Positions 26,930 to 37,022 of a DNA stretch of 64,000 nucleotides are shown here, one piece after another. Source of the stretch: Clostridiales bacterium (GTDB taxonomy: Bacteria > Bacillota > Clostridia > Christensenellales > Borkfalkiaceae); assembly GCA_015055655.1 (NCBI GenBank), contig SVHW01000002.1:62001-126000 (forward strand), read 5' to 3'. Position numbers and translations under genes: made by a program. The notes below the pieces were generated by a model. That model did not search any database. It saw only the letters and a program-made list of their open reading frames with translations, and was not told the DNA's origin. Every line of letters begins with the position of its first letter. Position 1 is the first letter of the stretch.

Positions 26930-29900
26930 ATGTACGAATTAAACGATTTCAATTCTATTCAAATTAGCATTGCTTCTCCCGAGAAAGTCAGAGAATGGTC
27001 TTACGGCGAAGTTACCAAACCCGAGACCATCAATTACCGTACCCAAAAGCCCGAAAAAGACGGTCTTTTCTGCGAAAAGATTTTTGGGCCGATGAAGGAT
27101 TGGGAGTGTCATTGCGGTAAATATAAGAGAATTAAGTATAAAGGTCACGTGTGCGAAAAGTGCGGCGTAGAAATTACCCGTTCCAAAGTACGTCGTGAAA
27201 GAATGGGACATATCGAGCTTGCCGCGCCCGTATCGCATATCTGGTATTTCAAAGGTGTGCCTTCGAAAATCGGTTTGCTCTTGAATATGGGTCCCAAACA
27301 ATTAGAACAAGTTATTTACTTTGCGTCCTACGTCGTGCTTAATCCCGGTAGCGTATCCGAATTGGAATACAAACAAGTCATTACCGATAAGCAACTTCGT
27401 GAAATTGAAGAACGTTACGGCGATGCGTCCGTTACCGGTTTGAAAGTGGGCATGGGTGCTGAATCCATCCGCGAGCTTTTGATGGCGGTAGACCTCGATA
27501 AGGAAAGCGAAGAGTGCAAAGCGGCGCTTGACGAAAGCAATAACAATCAAAAAGGCCCCGGCCAAAAAGCGATTAAAGCGATTAAACGCTTGGAAGTTAT
27601 CGAATCGTTTAGAAAGAGCGGTAACCGTCCCGAGTGGATGATTTTGACGGTGCTTCCCGTAATCCCGCCCGATATTCGTCCTATGGTACAATTGGACGGC
27701 GGTAGATTTGCTACGTCCGACTTGAACGATTTGTATCGTCGTGTTATTAACCGTAACAACCGTTTGAAGAAGATGATGGAAATCGGCGCGCCCGATATGA
27801 TTATCAAAAATGAAAAACGTATGTTGCAAGAAGCGGTGGACGCGCTGATTGATAACGGCCGTCGTGGCAAGGCGCTTTCCGGCCCTTCCAACCGTGATTT
27901 GAAATCGCTTTCCGCAATGCTTCGCGGTAAGCAAGGTCGTTTCCGTCAAAACTTGCTTGGTAAACGTGTAGACTATTCCGGTCGTTCGGTTATCGTCGTA
28001 GGTCCCGAACTTAAAATTTACCAATGCGGTTTGCCTAAGGAAATGGCAATCGAACTTTTCAAGCCGTTCATTATGAAACGTCTTGTAGAAAGTGGACAAT
28101 GTCACAACATCAAGACGGCAAAGCGCGCCGTAGAAAAGGCAACGAAGGATATGGTATGGAACGTTTTAGAAGACGTTATCAAAGACCATCCCGTCCTTTT
28201 GAACCGTGCGCCTACCTTGCACCGTTTGTCTATCCAAGCGTTTGAACCCGTGCTTATCGAAGGCCGTGCGATTAAAATTTCGCCCCTCGTTTGCGGACCG
28301 TTCAACGCCGACTTCGACGGTGACCAAATGGCCGTACACCTTCCCCTTAGCGTAGAAGCGCAGGCGGAAGCGAGATTCTTGATGCTTTCCGCAAACAATA
28401 TTTTGAAACTTGCCGACGGTAAATCCGTAATGTCGCCCACGCAAGATATGATTATCGGTGCGTACTGCTTGACGATTAAACGTCGTGAAGAGGGCAAGAC
28501 GTACGACGAACAAGGCCGTCCCGACCCTAACGGCGAAGTGTACGAAGCGCCTTACTATGCGTCTGAAAACGAAGCGATTTTGGCATACCAAAATAAAATC
28601 GCGCACGAACAAGACGAAATGTATCTTAAACGCGTGGTAGAACTTCCCGAAGGTATGTTTGAAGATTTGCCTTTGCCGTACAGATGTCCCGTGGAAAATA
28701 AAGAAGGCGAAACGCCTATTAAGTACGCGGAAGTACGTCGCAATGAAAAAACGGGCAAATTGGAAGTATCGGGTGTTATCAAGACGACGATTGGTAGACT
28801 TATCTACAACGAAGGTTTGCCTCAAGATTTGGGATTCGTAAAACGTAACACGCCCGAATCGTATTTGCGCTTAGAACTTGACACCGAATTTATCGGCAAA
28901 GCGCGCGCAATCGGTAAAAAACACCTGTCCAAGATTGTTGAAGCTTCGTTTAGAACGGGCAAAGCGCCGAAGGCTTCTTACGTATTGGACGCAATGAAGG
29001 AAAGAGGTTACAAATACTCTACGCTTGCCGCATTGACGACGTCCGTATTCGATATGAAAATCCCGCCTGAAAAACAAGCGATTATCGAAAATGCGGAACA
29101 AGAAGTGGGCAAAATCGCAAAGAAATACGCGCGTGGTTTGTTGAACGAAGAAGAACGTTACAGCGCGGTTATCTCGCAATGGGATGCGGCTACGGATAAA
29201 GTGGCAGACCTTTTGAAGAAACAAGGCGAACAAGACAAGTTCAATCCTATCTGGATGATGGCTGATTCCGGTGCGCGTGGCTCTATCGACCAAATTAAAC
29301 AGCTTGCAGGTATGCGTGGTCTAATGGTTAACCCGCAAGGTAAAAAGATAGAAGTTCCCGTTAAGTCTTGCTTTAGAAACGGCTTGTCCGTTCTCGAATA
29401 TTTCATTTCTTCGCACGGTGGCCGTAAAGGTTTGACCGATACTGCATTGAAAACGGCAGACTCCGGTTATCTTACCCGTCGTCTTGTCGACGTATCGCAC
29501 GAAATTATCGTCCGCGAAGACGATTGCTGCGCAGGCAGAAAGCCGCAAGGCATGAAAGTGCGCGCTATCCGCGATATCGTAGGCAAAGAAATTGAAAGCT
29601 TGCGTTCGAGAATCCTTGGTAGATTCGCTTCCGAAAACATCGTTCATCCTGAAACGGGCGAAGTATTGGTTGAAATGAACCAATTCATCGACGAGAAAGA
29701 AGCAGACGCTATCGTGGCGGCTGGCATTGAAGAAGTGTCTATCCGCAGCGTATTTGCTTGTTCGTCCAGATTTGGCGTTTGCGCGAAGTGCTACGGTAAA
29801 AACATGGCGACGACGCTCCCCGTACAAGTGGGCGAAGCGGTTGGTACGATTGCGGCGCAATCCATCGGTGAACCCGGTACGCAGCTTACGATGCGTACGT

Positions 29901-30730
29901 TCCACACGGGTGGTATCGCTGCGACGGGGGATATCACGCAAGGTCTTCCCCGTGTTGAAGAATTGTTCGAAGTAAGAAAGCCGAAGGGCTGCGCTACCAT
30001 CTGCGAAGTGGAAGGTATCGTTTCTATCGACGATAGCGACGGTTCGAAACATATCCGTATCACGGACGAAGTTTCTGGTGAACTCAAAAAGGAATACACG
30101 TTGCCGTTCAACGCGGAAATCAAGGTGAAAGAAGGCGCGAAAGTCGTTCCCGGCGACTTGCTTAACGCAGGTAGCGTATATCCCCAAGATATTCTTCGTG
30201 TACAAGGTGTCAAGGGCGTACAAGATTATATCCTTGAACAAGTACAATCGGTATACCGTTCGCAAGGCGTTGAAATCAACGATAAACACGTTGAAATCAT
30301 CGTACGTCAAATGCTTAAAAAAGTCCGCGTAGAAAACGCAGGCGACACCAATTTGTTGCCCGGTGAACTCGTGGATATGGTTACCTTCCAAGACGAAAGC
30401 GCAAAAGCGATGCAAAACGGTGGAAGACCTGCCCTTGCAAAACGTGTGCTTCTCGGTATCACGAAGGCTGCGCTTGCAACCGACAGCTTCTTGTCGGCAG
30501 CGTCCTTCCAAGAAACGTCGAGGGTGCTTACCGAAGCGGCTATCCGCACCAAGCGCGATTACCTCGTTGGTTTGAAGGAAAACGTTATTATCGGTAAACT
30601 TATCCCTGCCGGTACGGGTACAAAGGCGTACAAGAACGTTACGCCGCAGTACATCGGCGCGTATAAAGCGGAAGAAGCGGCTGTTCCCGCAGAACAAGGC
30701 GAAGTTTCCGTAGAAGAACCGATTGCGTAA
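26930..30730 (+). CDS. rpoC: RNA polymerase beta' subunit
   Basis: A 1266-residue subunit. The N-terminal zinc site is Cys60, Cys62, Cys75 and Cys78 (ECHCGKYKR...HVCEKCG). The absolutely conserved Mg-binding motif [12 protein letters not shown] lies near residue 460, and a second zinc site with [14 protein letters not shown] lies near 945. The bridge and trigger regions ([21 protein letters not shown]) are intact. Length is normal for Clostridia. AAGGAGGAGAAAAG precedes the ATG. It is co-transcribed with rpoB and ends at the strong terminator 30744-30779. Confidence 0.98.
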   Translation: MYELNDFNSIQISIASPEKVREWSYGEVTKPETINYRTQKPEKDGLFCEKIFGPMKDWECHCGKYKRIKYKGHVCEKCGVEITRSKVRRERMGHIELAAPVSHIWYFKGVPSKIGLLLNMGPKQLEQVIYFASYVVLNPGSVSELEYKQVITDKQLREIEERYGDASVTGLKVGMGAESIRELLMAVDLDKESEECKAALDESNNNQKGPGQKAIKAIKRLEVIESFRKSGNRPEWMILTVLPVIPPDIRPMVQLDGGRFATSDLNDLYRRVINRNNRLKKMMEIGAPDMIIKNEKRMLQEAVDALIDNGRRGKALSGPSNRDLKSLSAMLRGKQGRFRQNLLGKRVDYSGRSVIVVGPELKIYQCGLPKEMAIELFKPFIMKRLVESGQCHNIKTAKRAVEKATKDMVWNVLEDVIKDHPVLLNRAPTLHRLSIQAFEPVLIEGRAIKISPLVCGPFNADFDGDQMAVHLPLSVEAQAEARFLMLSANNILKLADGKSVMSPTQDMIIGAYCLTIKRREEGKTYDEQGRPDPNGEVYEAPYYASENEAILAYQNKIAHEQDEMYLKRVVELPEGMFEDLPLPYRCPVENKEGETPIKYAEVRRNEKTGKLEVSGVIKTTIGRLIYNEGLPQDLGFVKRNTPESYLRLELDTEFIGKARAIGKKHLSKIVEASFRTGKAPKASYVLDAMKERGYKYSTLAALTTSVFDMKIPPEKQAIIENAEQEVGKIAKKYARGLLNEEERYSAVISQWDAATDKVADLLKKQGEQDKFNPIWMMADSGARGSIDQIKQLAGMRGLMVNPQGKKIEVPVKSCFRNGLSVLEYFISSHGGRKGLTDTALKTADSGYLTRRLVDVSHEIIVREDDCCAGRKPQGMKVRAIRDIVGKEIESLRSRILGRFASENIVHPETGEVLVEMNQFIDEKEADAIVAAGIEEVSIRSVFACSSRFGVCAKCYGKNMATTLPVQVGEAVGTIAAQSIGEPGTQLTMRTFHTGGIAATGDITQGLPRVEELFEVRKPKGCATICEVEGIVSIDDSDGSKHIRITDEVSGELKKEYTLPFNAEIKVKEGAKVVPGDLLNAGSVYPQDILRVQGVKGVQDYILEQVQSVYRSQGVEINDKHVEIIVRQMLKKVRVENAGDTNLLPGELVDMVTFQDESAKAMQNGGRPALAKRVLLGITKAALATDSFLSAASFQETSRVLTEAAIRTKRDYLVGLKENVIIGKLIPAGTGTKAYKNVTPQYIGAYKAEEAAVPAEQGEVSVEEPIA

Positions 30731-30743
30731 AATAAAACGTTAT

Positions 30744-30779
30744 AAAAAATCCTCTGCCCAGCGGCAGGGGATTTTTTTT
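30744..30779 (+). terminator. Intrinsic terminator of rpoBC
   Basis: A 15-bp stem AAAAAATCCTCTGCC with GGCAGGGGATTTTTT (one G-U pair), loop CAGC, then a T-run. Confidence 0.92.
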
Positions 30780-30939
30780 GATAAATGCCGACACCAGGTA
30801 TGCGTTGAAAGGGAACGGGCAAAAAATGAGGCGGGTACGTACGCGTTGAAAATATCCACGTATGCGTTTAACGGGAAAAAAGCCCCGAAAGAAAAGCATA
30901 AAAAGTTGTTTTTTTGGTAAACTTTTTTGGTGAAAAGTA

Positions 30940-30968
30940 TTGAATTTTTTATTGTTTTAGGTTATAAT
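30940..30968 (+). promoter_or_regulatory. SigA-type promoter P1 upstream of pfl locus
   Basis: TTGAAT, 17 bp, TATAAT. It lies 230 nt before pflA and upstream of a second promoter at 31080. Confidence 0.72.
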
Positions 30969-30974
30969 ATTTAT

Positions 30975-31079
30975 AGAAGTTATATACTCGTATATAAACG
31001 CTGAAAAGGGGCGCGGAGAAGTTGGGAAAACTTTCCGCGCAAAAAGCACGTAAAAAAGAAAGAGATTCTTGAAAAAAGC
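30975..31079 (+). ncRNA. Candidate structured leader or small RNA between two promoters
   Basis: Transcription from P1 would produce about 100 nt before P2. The segment contains a strong hairpin at 31011-31040 (GCGCGGA with TCCGCGC, extended by AAGTT with AACTT) and no open reading frame. No U-tract follows the hairpin, so a discrete transcript is uncertain; it may simply be a leader. The preceding 30780-30939 interval shows only imperfect repeats of TAYGCGTTGAA and no gene. Confidence 0.35.
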
Positions 31080-31108
31080 TTGACATACGCCTCTAATGCT
31101 GTTATAAT
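31080..31108 (+). promoter_or_regulatory. SigA-type promoter P2 for pflA
   Basis: Consensus TTGACA, 17 bp, TATAAT; the pflA start lies 93 nt downstream. Confidence 0.88.
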
Positions 31109-31128
31109 AATAGCGTGAGACAAAAAGG

Positions 31129-31162
31129 GGCGTCGCGCAAGTTTTGCGTGTCGCCTTATTTT
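31129..31162 (+). promoter_or_regulatory. Leader hairpin before pflA (possible attenuator)
   Basis: GGCG...CGCC closes a stem of about 11 pairs with one mismatch (31129-31155) followed by TTATTTT, a terminator-like arrangement inside the leader. Confidence 0.45.
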
Positions 31163-31200
31163 ACGAAACGACGAAAACACAATCGCCAAAGGAGGAGAAA

Positions 31201-31932
31201 ATGAACGGTCGTATTCACTCGTTTGAATCCTTTGGTACGGTGGACGGGCCGGGTATCCGTTTCGTCGTGTTTTTGCAAGGATGTCCTTTGCGCTGTCAAT
31301 ATTGCCACAACCCCGACACTTGGGGGGCAGGCGGCAAGGAATATTCCGTAGAAGACGTCGTAAACCGCGCTTTGAAATATAAAAACTATTTCGGCAACGG
31401 AGGCGGAGTGACCGTCACGGGGGGAGAACCTCTTTTACAGTTGGAGTTCGTTACGGAACTTTTTACGGCGCTGAAAGAAAAGGGGTTGCATACTTGTATC
31501 GACACTTCGGGGATAACCTTTCATCCTGACGATAAGGAAAACGTAGAAAAGCATAAGAAATTGCTTTCGGTTACCGATTTGGTGATGTTGGATATCAAGC
31601 ATATCGACGACGCGGCTTGTAAAAAGCTGACGGGACAAAGCAATAAAAATACGTTGGCGTTTGCAAGATTTTTGAGTGATAATCATACGCCGATTTGGAT
31701 ACGCCAAGTGCTTGTGCCCACGATTACGGACGACGACGGGGTGTTGCAAAGAACGCGCGCGTTTATCGATACGCTTACGACGGTGGAACGGATAGAAGTA
31801 TTACCCTATCATACGCTCGGTGTAGTGAAATACGAGAAATTGGGTATGGAATACCCGTTACAAGGGCTGGAAGCTCCGTCAAAGGAACGGGTGGAAAACG
31901 CTAAACGTATTTTATGCGGAGAGAAAAAATGA
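31201..31932 (+). CDS. pflA: Pyruvate formate-lyase activating enzyme
   Basis: A 243-residue radical SAM enzyme with the 4Fe-4S motif Cys28-x3-Cys32-x2-Cys35 (GCPLRCQYC), the family signature GTVDGPGIRFVVFLQG and the SAM-binding VTVTGGEPLL. It abstracts hydrogen from the PFL glycine to create the glycyl radical. The start at 31201 follows AAAGGAGGAGAAA; an in-frame upstream ATG at 31144 lies inside the leader hairpin and has no ribosome site. The next gene overlaps the stop codon by 4 bp. Its target in this genome is probably the separate glycyl-radical protein at 34450. Confidence 0.96.
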   Translation: MNGRIHSFESFGTVDGPGIRFVVFLQGCPLRCQYCHNPDTWGAGGKEYSVEDVVNRALKYKNYFGNGGGVTVTGGEPLLQLEFVTELFTALKEKGLHTCIDTSGITFHPDDKENVEKHKKLLSVTDLVMLDIKHIDDAACKKLTGQSNKNTLAFARFLSDNHTPIWIRQVLVPTITDDDGVLQRTRAFIDTLTTVERIEVLPYHTLGVVKYEKLGMEYPLQGLEAPSKERVENAKRILCGEKK

Positions 31933-32258
31933 ACGAAAAAGAACTCGCTTATAAAAGACAACTGCAAGGGCTGTGTTGCGTGGAAATCAGCGGTGAATCG
32001 TGCGCCAACTGTTTGACGTTGATGCCGATTTTGGAACGGCTGTGTGGAGAACGCGACGACGTCAAGCTCGTGCACGTGGAGGCGGATTATTCCACGACGT
32101 CCCTTATGGAAGAGTGGGACGTAACGAGAGTGCCTACGATACTGCTCACGGACGGGGAAGAGATTTTTGCCCGTTGCGCAGGATTTCAACCGGAAGAGAT
32201 TTTAGAGCTTTGGTTGGACGCGAAAATCGAAGAGAGAAAGGCGCTTAAAAACAACTAA
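31929..32258 (+). CDS. Thioredoxin-like protein with CANC active site
   Basis: A 109-residue thioredoxin-fold protein. The dithiol motif is Cys25-Ala-Asn-Cys28 ([12 protein letters not shown]) in the usual place after the first strand, and [12 protein letters not shown] holds the cis-proline loop. It is cytoplasmic with no signal peptide. Its ATG overlaps the pflA stop (ATGA), so the two are translationally coupled. This position suggests a role in reducing PflA, PFL or a partner (inference); classical thioredoxins have CGPC, so it is not housekeeping TrxA. Confidence 0.82.
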   Translation: MNEKELAYKRQLQGLCCVEISGESCANCLTLMPILERLCGERDDVKLVHVEADYSTTSLMEEWDVTRVPTILLTDGEEIFARCAGFQPEEILELWLDAKIEERKALKNN

Positions 32259-32325
32259 GGCAAAAAACCGTTTTTTTAACGGGTTATATATAGCAAAAAA
32301 ATTATTGTTTTATAGGAGTAATGTT

Positions 32326-34359
32326 ATGATGCAATACAAAGGTTGGGAGGGATTTGTTCCCGGTAAATGGTGTAACGACGAAGTAGACGTACGCGATTTC
32401 ATCCAGCGTAACTACACGCCGTATGAAGGCGACGGCAGTTTCTTGGCGCCTGCAACGGACGCAACGAAAAAGCTTTGGGATATCGTTTGCGATTTGACGA
32501 AAAAAGAACTTGCAAACGGCGGCGTTTTGAACGCGGATACGAAAATCGTTTCCACGCTTACTTCGCACGGCGCTGGATATTTAGATAAAGACCTTGAAAA
32601 GATTGTCGGTATTCAAACGGACGAACCTTTCAAGCGCGCGTTGCAACCGTTCGGCGGTATCCGTATGTCGGAAGGCGCACTCGAAATGTACGGTTACACG
32701 ATTGACCCTAACGTTAAAGAAATTTTCACGAAATACAGAAAGACGCACAACGAAGGTGTGTTCGACGCGTATACGCCTGAAATGCGTGCGGCGCGTTCGG
32801 CGCACATCTTGACGGGCTTGCCCGATGCGTACGGCCGTGGCCGTATCATTGGCGACTATCGTCGTGTAGCGCTTTACGGCGTAGATTACCTTATCCAAAA
32901 GAAGGAAGAAGACAAGCTGGCTATCAACGGCGATATGACGCCTGAAAAGGTAAGAAACCGTGAAGAAATTGCCGACCAAATTAAGGCGCTTAAAGGTTTG
33001 AAAGCGATGGCTGCTGCTTACGGCTGCGATATTTCTCGCCCTGCGGAAACGGCGCAAGAAGCAATTCAAGCGTTGTATTTTGGTTACCTTGGCGCAATCA
33101 AAGACCAAAACGGCGCGGCAATGTCTATCGGTAGAAACACCACCTTCCTCGATATCTATATCGACCGTGATTTGAAGAAGGGGCTTATCACCGAAGAACA
33201 AGCGCAAGAATTTATCGACCATTTCGTTATGAAGCTTCGTATCGTTAAGTTTATGAGAACGAAGGAATATAACGAACTCTTCTCCGGCGACCCTACGTGG
33301 GTAACCGAAGCTATCGGCGGTATGGGCGTAGACGGAAGAACGCTCGTTACCAAGACGGCGTTCCGTATCTTGCACACGCTTGACAACCTCGGCCCTGCAC
33401 CCGAGCCCAACCTCACGGTACTTTGGTCGAAGAGATTGCCCGTAGCGTTCAAGAGATTCTGCGCGGATATCTCTATCCGTACGTCTTCGATTCAATACGA
33501 AAGCGACGAATTGATGCGTCCTGAAATGGGTGACGACTATGCAATCGCTTGCTGCGTAAGCTGTATGAGAGTTGGTAAAGATATGCAATTCTTCGGCGCG
33601 AGAGCAAACCTTGCGAAATGCTTGCTTTACGCTATCAACGGCGGTAAAGACGAAATTATGAAGGATAAGAAGACGGGCAAGCCGATGCAGGTTTCCCCCG
33701 AATTTATGCCGATTACGAGCAACGACGCGTTGGATTTCAACGACGTTTGCGCGAAATTCGACAATATGATGACGTGGCTTGCGGATTTGTACGTAAACAC
33801 GCTCAACCTTATCCACTATATGCACGATAAGTACAGCTACGAAGCGTTGGAAATGTCCTTGCACGATACCAACGTACGTCGTTTCTTTGCAACGGGTATT
33901 GCTGGTCTTTCCTGCGCGGCAGACTCCTTGTCCGCTATCAAATACGCAAAAGTTTATCCCGTTCGTAACGAAGACGGTATCGTAGTAGATTACCGCATTG
34001 AAGGCGAATATCCTAAGTACGGTAACAACGACGACAGAGCAGACGAACTTGCCGTATGGATTTTGAAGACGTTTATGAAGAAGGTTAAGAGCCATTACAC
34101 CTATCGTGACTCCGTGCCCACGACGTCCATCCTTACGATTACGTCCAACGTCGTATACGGTAAGAAGACGGGTAATACGCCCGACGGCAGACGTGGCGGT
34201 ACGCCTCTTGCTCCCGGTGCGAACCCTATGCACGGCAGAGATTGCAACGGCGCGCTTGCTTCGTTGGAATCGGTTGCAAAACTTCCTTACGAATATTCGA
34301 GAGACGGTATTTCCAACACCTTCTCGATTACGCCCGGTTCGCTTGGTAAAGAGGACTAA
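32326..34359 (+). CDS. pflB: Pyruvate formate-lyase core subunit lacking the glycyl-radical domain
   Basis: A 677-residue PFL that converts pyruvate and CoA to acetyl-CoA and formate. The catalytic pair is Cys409-Cys410 ([10 protein letters not shown]). The N-terminal [11 protein letters not shown], the [12 protein letters not shown] segment and [13 protein letters not shown] are typical. It stops after [11 protein letters not shown], exactly where the E. coli enzyme continues (~LGKDDEVRKTN) into about 80 more residues bearing the radical glycine. That missing part is encoded by the next gene. AGGAG lies 7 nt before the ATG at 32326. The TAA is clean and followed by a 90-nt spacer with a hairpin and a new ribosome site, so this is a gene split and not an obvious sequencing frameshift. 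Confidence 0.95.
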   Translation: MMQYKGWEGFVPGKWCNDEVDVRDFIQRNYTPYEGDGSFLAPATDATKKLWDIVCDLTKKELANGGVLNADTKIVSTLTSHGAGYLDKDLEKIVGIQTDEPFKRALQPFGGIRMSEGALEMYGYTIDPNVKEIFTKYRKTHNEGVFDAYTPEMRAARSAHILTGLPDAYGRGRIIGDYRRVALYGVDYLIQKKEEDKLAINGDMTPEKVRNREEIADQIKALKGLKAMAAAYGCDISRPAETAQEAIQALYFGYLGAIKDQNGAAMSIGRNTTFLDIYIDRDLKKGLITEEQAQEFIDHFVMKLRIVKFMRTKEYNELFSGDPTWVTEAIGGMGVDGRTLVTKTAFRILHTLDNLGPAPEPNLTVLWSKRLPVAFKRFCADISIRTSSIQYESDELMRPEMGDDYAIACCVSCMRVGKDMQFFGARANLAKCLLYAINGGKDEIMKDKKTGKPMQVSPEFMPITSNDALDFNDVCAKFDNMMTWLADLYVNTLNLIHYMHDKYSYEALEMSLHDTNVRRFFATGIAGLSCAADSLSAIKYAKVYPVRNEDGIVVDYRIEGEYPKYGNNDDRADELAVWILKTFMKKVKSHYTYRDSVPTTSILTITSNVVYGKKTGNTPDGRRGGTPLAPGANPMHGRDCNGALASLESVAKLPYEYSRDGISNTFSITPGSLGKED

Positions 34360-34373
34360 GAAAACAATCTAAG

Positions 34374-34411
34374 CAGCTTGCCTTTCTCGGTAAAGGGAAA
34401 GGCGCAAGCTG
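34374..34411 (+). other. Intercistronic hairpin inside split PFL operon
   Basis: CAGCTTG-CCTTTC pairs with GAAAGG-CG-CAAGCTG (13 bp, 2-nt bulge, 10-nt loop). No U-tract follows, so it more likely stabilises mRNA or sets subunit ratio than terminates transcription. Confidence 0.7.
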
Positions 34412-34449
34412 TAAAGAAAAAATCATAAAATATAAAAGGAGATAATATT

Positions 34450-34683
34450 ATGTCGAACAGAGTTGATAATTTGGTAAATATGTTAGACGGCTACGTTAGC
34501 GACGGTGGTTACCACTTGAACGTAAACGTATTCAATCGCGAAACGCTTTTGGACGCGCAAGCGCATCCTGAGAAATATCCTCAGCTTACGATTCGCGTAT
34601 CCGGCTATGCTGTAAACTTCATTAAGCTTACGAAGGAACAGCAAGACGACGTTATTTCCAGAACGATTCACGAATCTATGTAA
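34450..34683 (+). CDS. Separate glycyl-radical domain protein completing PFL (GrcA-like)
   Basis: A 77-residue protein collinear with the C terminus of ordinary [27 protein letters not shown], then [18 protein letters not shown] with the radical glycine at Gly52, then [32 protein letters not shown] precedes the ATG. It lies 90 nt after the PFL core stop. Known GrcA/YfiD proteins carry a similar domain but act as spare parts for oxygen-damaged full-length PFL. Here the core has no such domain, so this protein should be obligatory (inference). PflA would activate it as the detached radical carrier. Confidence 0.93.
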   Translation: MSNRVDNLVNMLDGYVSDGGYHLNVNVFNRETLLDAQAHPEKYPQLTIRVSGYAVNFIKLTKEQQDDVISRTIHESM

Positions 34684-34727
34684 TCCAATGGAATTACTGC
34701 GTAAAAAAGCAATGGAATAACACAAGA

Positions 34728-34757
34728 CTGTCGCCTGCAATACGGCGACAGCCTTTC
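34728..34757 (+). terminator. Probable terminator of pfl operon
   Basis: CTGTCGCC pairs with GGCGACAG around an 8-nt loop, followed by CCTTTCGTTT, an imperfect U-tract. Confidence 0.6.
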
Positions 34758-34774
34758 GTTTATTGAGGGAATAT

Positions 34775-35962
34775 ATGGCAAAGAAAAAAATGACGAAAAA
34801 ACAGCAACGTGCGGTGAAAAAAGCGGCGAAAAAACATCCCGTCTTAATCACCGTGATTATACTGTTGGTGGCAACAATCGGTATTTTGTGCTTTTTACAT
34901 TGGAAACGGATAATTCATATTCCGTTTTTGGATAAAATTTTGCCGCAACAACAAGCAACCGTGGACGGCGTTGGCGGCGCGTTTACCGAAGAGGACCTCA
35001 CGGAGATTAAATCCAACGACGTAAGCATACATTTCTTGGAACTTGGCAATGAATACACGGGCGATTGCACGCTTATCAAAGTAGGGAACACCGAGGTGCT
35101 TATCGACGCAGGTTCTCGCGCGTCTTCCGCCTCGACGATTATTTCTTACGTCAATCAATTTTGCACGGACGGCACGTTGGAATACGTAATTGCCACGCAC
35201 GCCGACCAAGACCATATTGCGGCTTTCCCCAGCGTTTTTGAGGCATACGAGTGTGGAACGATTATCGATTTCGCCAAGACGAATAAAAACACGCAAACGT
35301 ATCAAAACTACGTGGCGGCGCGCGATAAAGAAGTGGCGGCAGGCGCAACCCATTACACCGTTTTAGAGTGCTGGGATAACGAAAACGGCGCTAAAAGAAA
35401 CTACACGCTTGGCGACGGCGTCACGATGAATTTCCTCTATCAAAGATTTTACGAAGAAACGACGGAAGACGAAAACGATTATTCCGTTTGTATGCTCTTG
35501 ACGGAAACGTACGAAGGCGGTGTAAACAATTATTTATTCACGGGCGATTTGGAAAAGGACGGCGAAGCTTCGCTGGTGGAAAAAAACGCGTTGCCCAAAT
35601 GCAAGCTGTTCAAAGGCGGACACCACGGCAGCAAAACTTCGTCTACGGACGCATTGTTGTCCATTATTCGTCCCGATATCGTATGCGTATGTTGTTGCGC
35701 GGGTAGCGACGAATACAAGGCAAAACCCGAAAATACCTTCCCTACGCAAGCGTTTGTCAATAGAGTGGCAAAATACACGAAAAACGTGTACGTAACGACG
35801 CTTGCCAACGATACGGAAAAGGGTTACGAATCTATGAACGGCAATATCGTCGTTATGAGTAAGAACGGCGACGTAAAAGTACGTTGTTCGAACAACGCTA
35901 CGTTATTGAAAGATACCGATTGGTTTAAAAAGAATCGCACGGCGCCCAGCGCTTGGAGTTAA
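34775..35962 (+). CDS. Membrane-anchored MBL-fold hydrolase (ComEC/Rec2-type domain)
   Basis: A 395-residue protein. A Lys-rich cytoplasmic N terminus (~25 residues) and one membrane segment (VLITVIILLVATIGILCFL) are followed by an extracytoplasmic metallo-beta-lactamase fold with the metal motif His142-x-Asp144-x-Asp146-His147 (THADQDH). LFTGDLEKDGE and KGGHHGSKTSST complete the ligands. The motif form matches the nuclease-like C-terminal domain of ComEC, but no competence membrane domain is present. Such stand-alone proteins are often annotated as secreted hydrolases; the substrate is unknown. GAGGGA lies 4 nt before the ATG; an in-frame TTG 12 bp upstream is less likely. Confidence 0.87.
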   Translation: MAKKKMTKKQQRAVKKAAKKHPVLITVIILLVATIGILCFLHWKRIIHIPFLDKILPQQQATVDGVGGAFTEEDLTEIKSNDVSIHFLELGNEYTGDCTLIKVGNTEVLIDAGSRASSASTIISYVNQFCTDGTLEYVIATHADQDHIAAFPSVFEAYECGTIIDFAKTNKNTQTYQNYVAARDKEVAAGATHYTVLECWDNENGAKRNYTLGDGVTMNFLYQRFYEETTEDENDYSVCMLLTETYEGGVNNYLFTGDLEKDGEASLVEKNALPKCKLFKGGHHGSKTSSTDALLSIIRPDIVCVCCCAGSDEYKAKPENTFPTQAFVNRVAKYTKNVYVTTLANDTEKGYESMNGNIVVMSKNGDVKVRCSNNATLLKDTDWFKKNRTAPSAWS

Positions 35963-35964
35963 CG

Positions 35965-36651
35965 ATGTATTCACGGACGGAACGGCTGATAGGCGCAGAA
36001 GCGCTTGAAAAACTGAAAAAAGCGCGCGTGGCGGTGTTCGGCGTAGGCGGCGTAGGCGGTTACGTGGTAGAGGCACTCGTACGCGCGGGTGTGGGCGAGA
36101 TAGACGTGATTGATAACGATACGGTAAGCGAAAGCAATCTCAACCGTCAAATCATCGCGCTGCGTTCTACGGTGGGGCAGTTGAAAACGGACGTAATTGC
36201 TTTGCGCGCAAAAGACATCAATCCCGATGTGAAAGTGCATACGCACAATTTGTTCTTTTTGCCTGAAACGGCGTTTGATTTTTCTTGTTACGATTACGTG
36301 GTGGACGCCATTGATACGGTGCGTGGAAAGATAGCGATTATCGAAAGGGCAACGGCGGCAAACGTCCCCGTCATCTCGTCCATGGGTACGGGAAACAAAA
36401 TGGGGAACGCGCCTTTCGAGGTGGCAGATATCACGAAAACGAGCGTTTGTCCTTTGGCGCGCGTAATGCGCCGAGAACTGAAAAAACGTGGCGTAGAACA
36501 CGTAAAAGTCGTCTATTCGAAGGAAGAGCCGAGAAAAGGGGAAACAGCGGAAAATGACGGCGAAAAAGCCGTTCCTGCAAGCATTTCGTTTGTGCCGCCT
36601 ATGGCAGGGCTGACGATAGCCGGCGAAGTGATTAAAGATTTAATAAAATAG
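35965..36651 (+). CDS. tcdA: tRNA threonylcarbamoyladenosine dehydratase (TcdA/ThiF-like E1)
   Basis: A 228-residue E1-like adenylating enzyme. The N-terminal YSRTERLIGAEALEKL, nucleotide loop GVGGVGGYVVEALVRAGVG, VIDNDTVSESNLNRQ and VVDAIDTVRGK fit TcdA (CsdL), which cyclises t6A to ct6A in tRNA at position 37. ThiF and MoeB are alternatives but lack this N terminus. The ATG at 35965 lies 2 bp after the MBL-gene stop; an in-frame TTG at 35953 inside that gene is discounted. There is no CsdE or SufE partner nearby. Confidence 0.86.
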   Translation: MYSRTERLIGAEALEKLKKARVAVFGVGGVGGYVVEALVRAGVGEIDVIDNDTVSESNLNRQIIALRSTVGQLKTDVIALRAKDINPDVKVHTHNLFFLPETAFDFSCYDYVVDAIDTVRGKIAIIERATAANVPVISSMGTGNKMGNAPFEVADITKTSVCPLARVMRRELKKRGVEHVKVVYSKEEPRKGETAENDGEKAVPASISFVPPMAGLTIAGEVIKDLIK

Positions 36652-36653
36652 AG

Positions 36654-36700
36654 TAAACGAAAACGCCGTTGCGGTTAATTGCCGCAACGGCGTTTTTTAT
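36654..36700 (+). terminator. Terminator and left copy of a 41-bp direct repeat
   Basis: ACGCCGTTGCGG with CCGCAACGGCGT form a strong stem, then TTTTTT. Bases 36654-36694 are identical to 38252-38292. The two copies frame the 36700-38254 module. Confidence 0.93.
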
Positions 36701-37002
36701 TACAGACGTAGTATGTCGTTGATAATGGCGTCGGCAAGTGCGTGATTACACTCGTATCGCAGAGCGATATTTCCCAAGGAGTCTTCTTCTACACGATAAA
36801 CAAGTAGCTGATTTGTATCTACCTCATCGGTTTTTTCCAACAATCGCAATACGCAATACAACAGCTCTTTATCTTTGTTTTTGTATCGCTTAACGCCCAC
36901 TTTTTCAAAAGAAAAATTTTCTCCTTCCTTGTTTACCATTAGTAAAGGCTCTTTGTGTTTTTTGCTTAAAAGCGCTTCTATAAAATAAGGTCTATCATCC
37001 AT
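36700..37002 (-). CDS. Small protein resembling DUF1292
   Basis: A 100-residue acidic cytoplasmic protein. The central pattern FSFEKVGVKRYKNKDKELLYC, then LLVYRVEEDSLGNIALRY and a terminal helix, resembles DUF1292 (YrzB-like, function unknown) in order and spacing. I could not confirm this by search. I start it at 37002 because GGAG lies 9 nt upstream; in-frame ATG 37017 and TTG 37029 lack such a site. It is preceded on its strand by an operator (37023-37037), the 62-bp repeat array and a predicted promoter (37795-37824). The repeat array would therefore form its 5' leader. Confidence 0.6.
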   Translation of the reverse strand: MDDRPYFIEALLSKKHKEPLLMVNKEGENFSFEKVGVKRYKNKDKELLYCVLRLLEKTDEVDTNQLLVYRVEEDSLGNIALRYECNHALADAIINDILRL

Positions 37003-37022
37003 TATTCGTATCTCCATATCAA

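Noticed and set aside
32581..34233. Minus-strand reading frame opposite the PFL core
   Set aside because: A shadow of a highly expressed gene; no homology, no start signal.
34359..34450. Sequencing error or pseudogene explaining the PFL split
   Set aside because: There is a clean stop, a 90-nt spacer with a structured hairpin, a good ribosome site and an ATG at a natural domain edge. A single-base error would not produce these.
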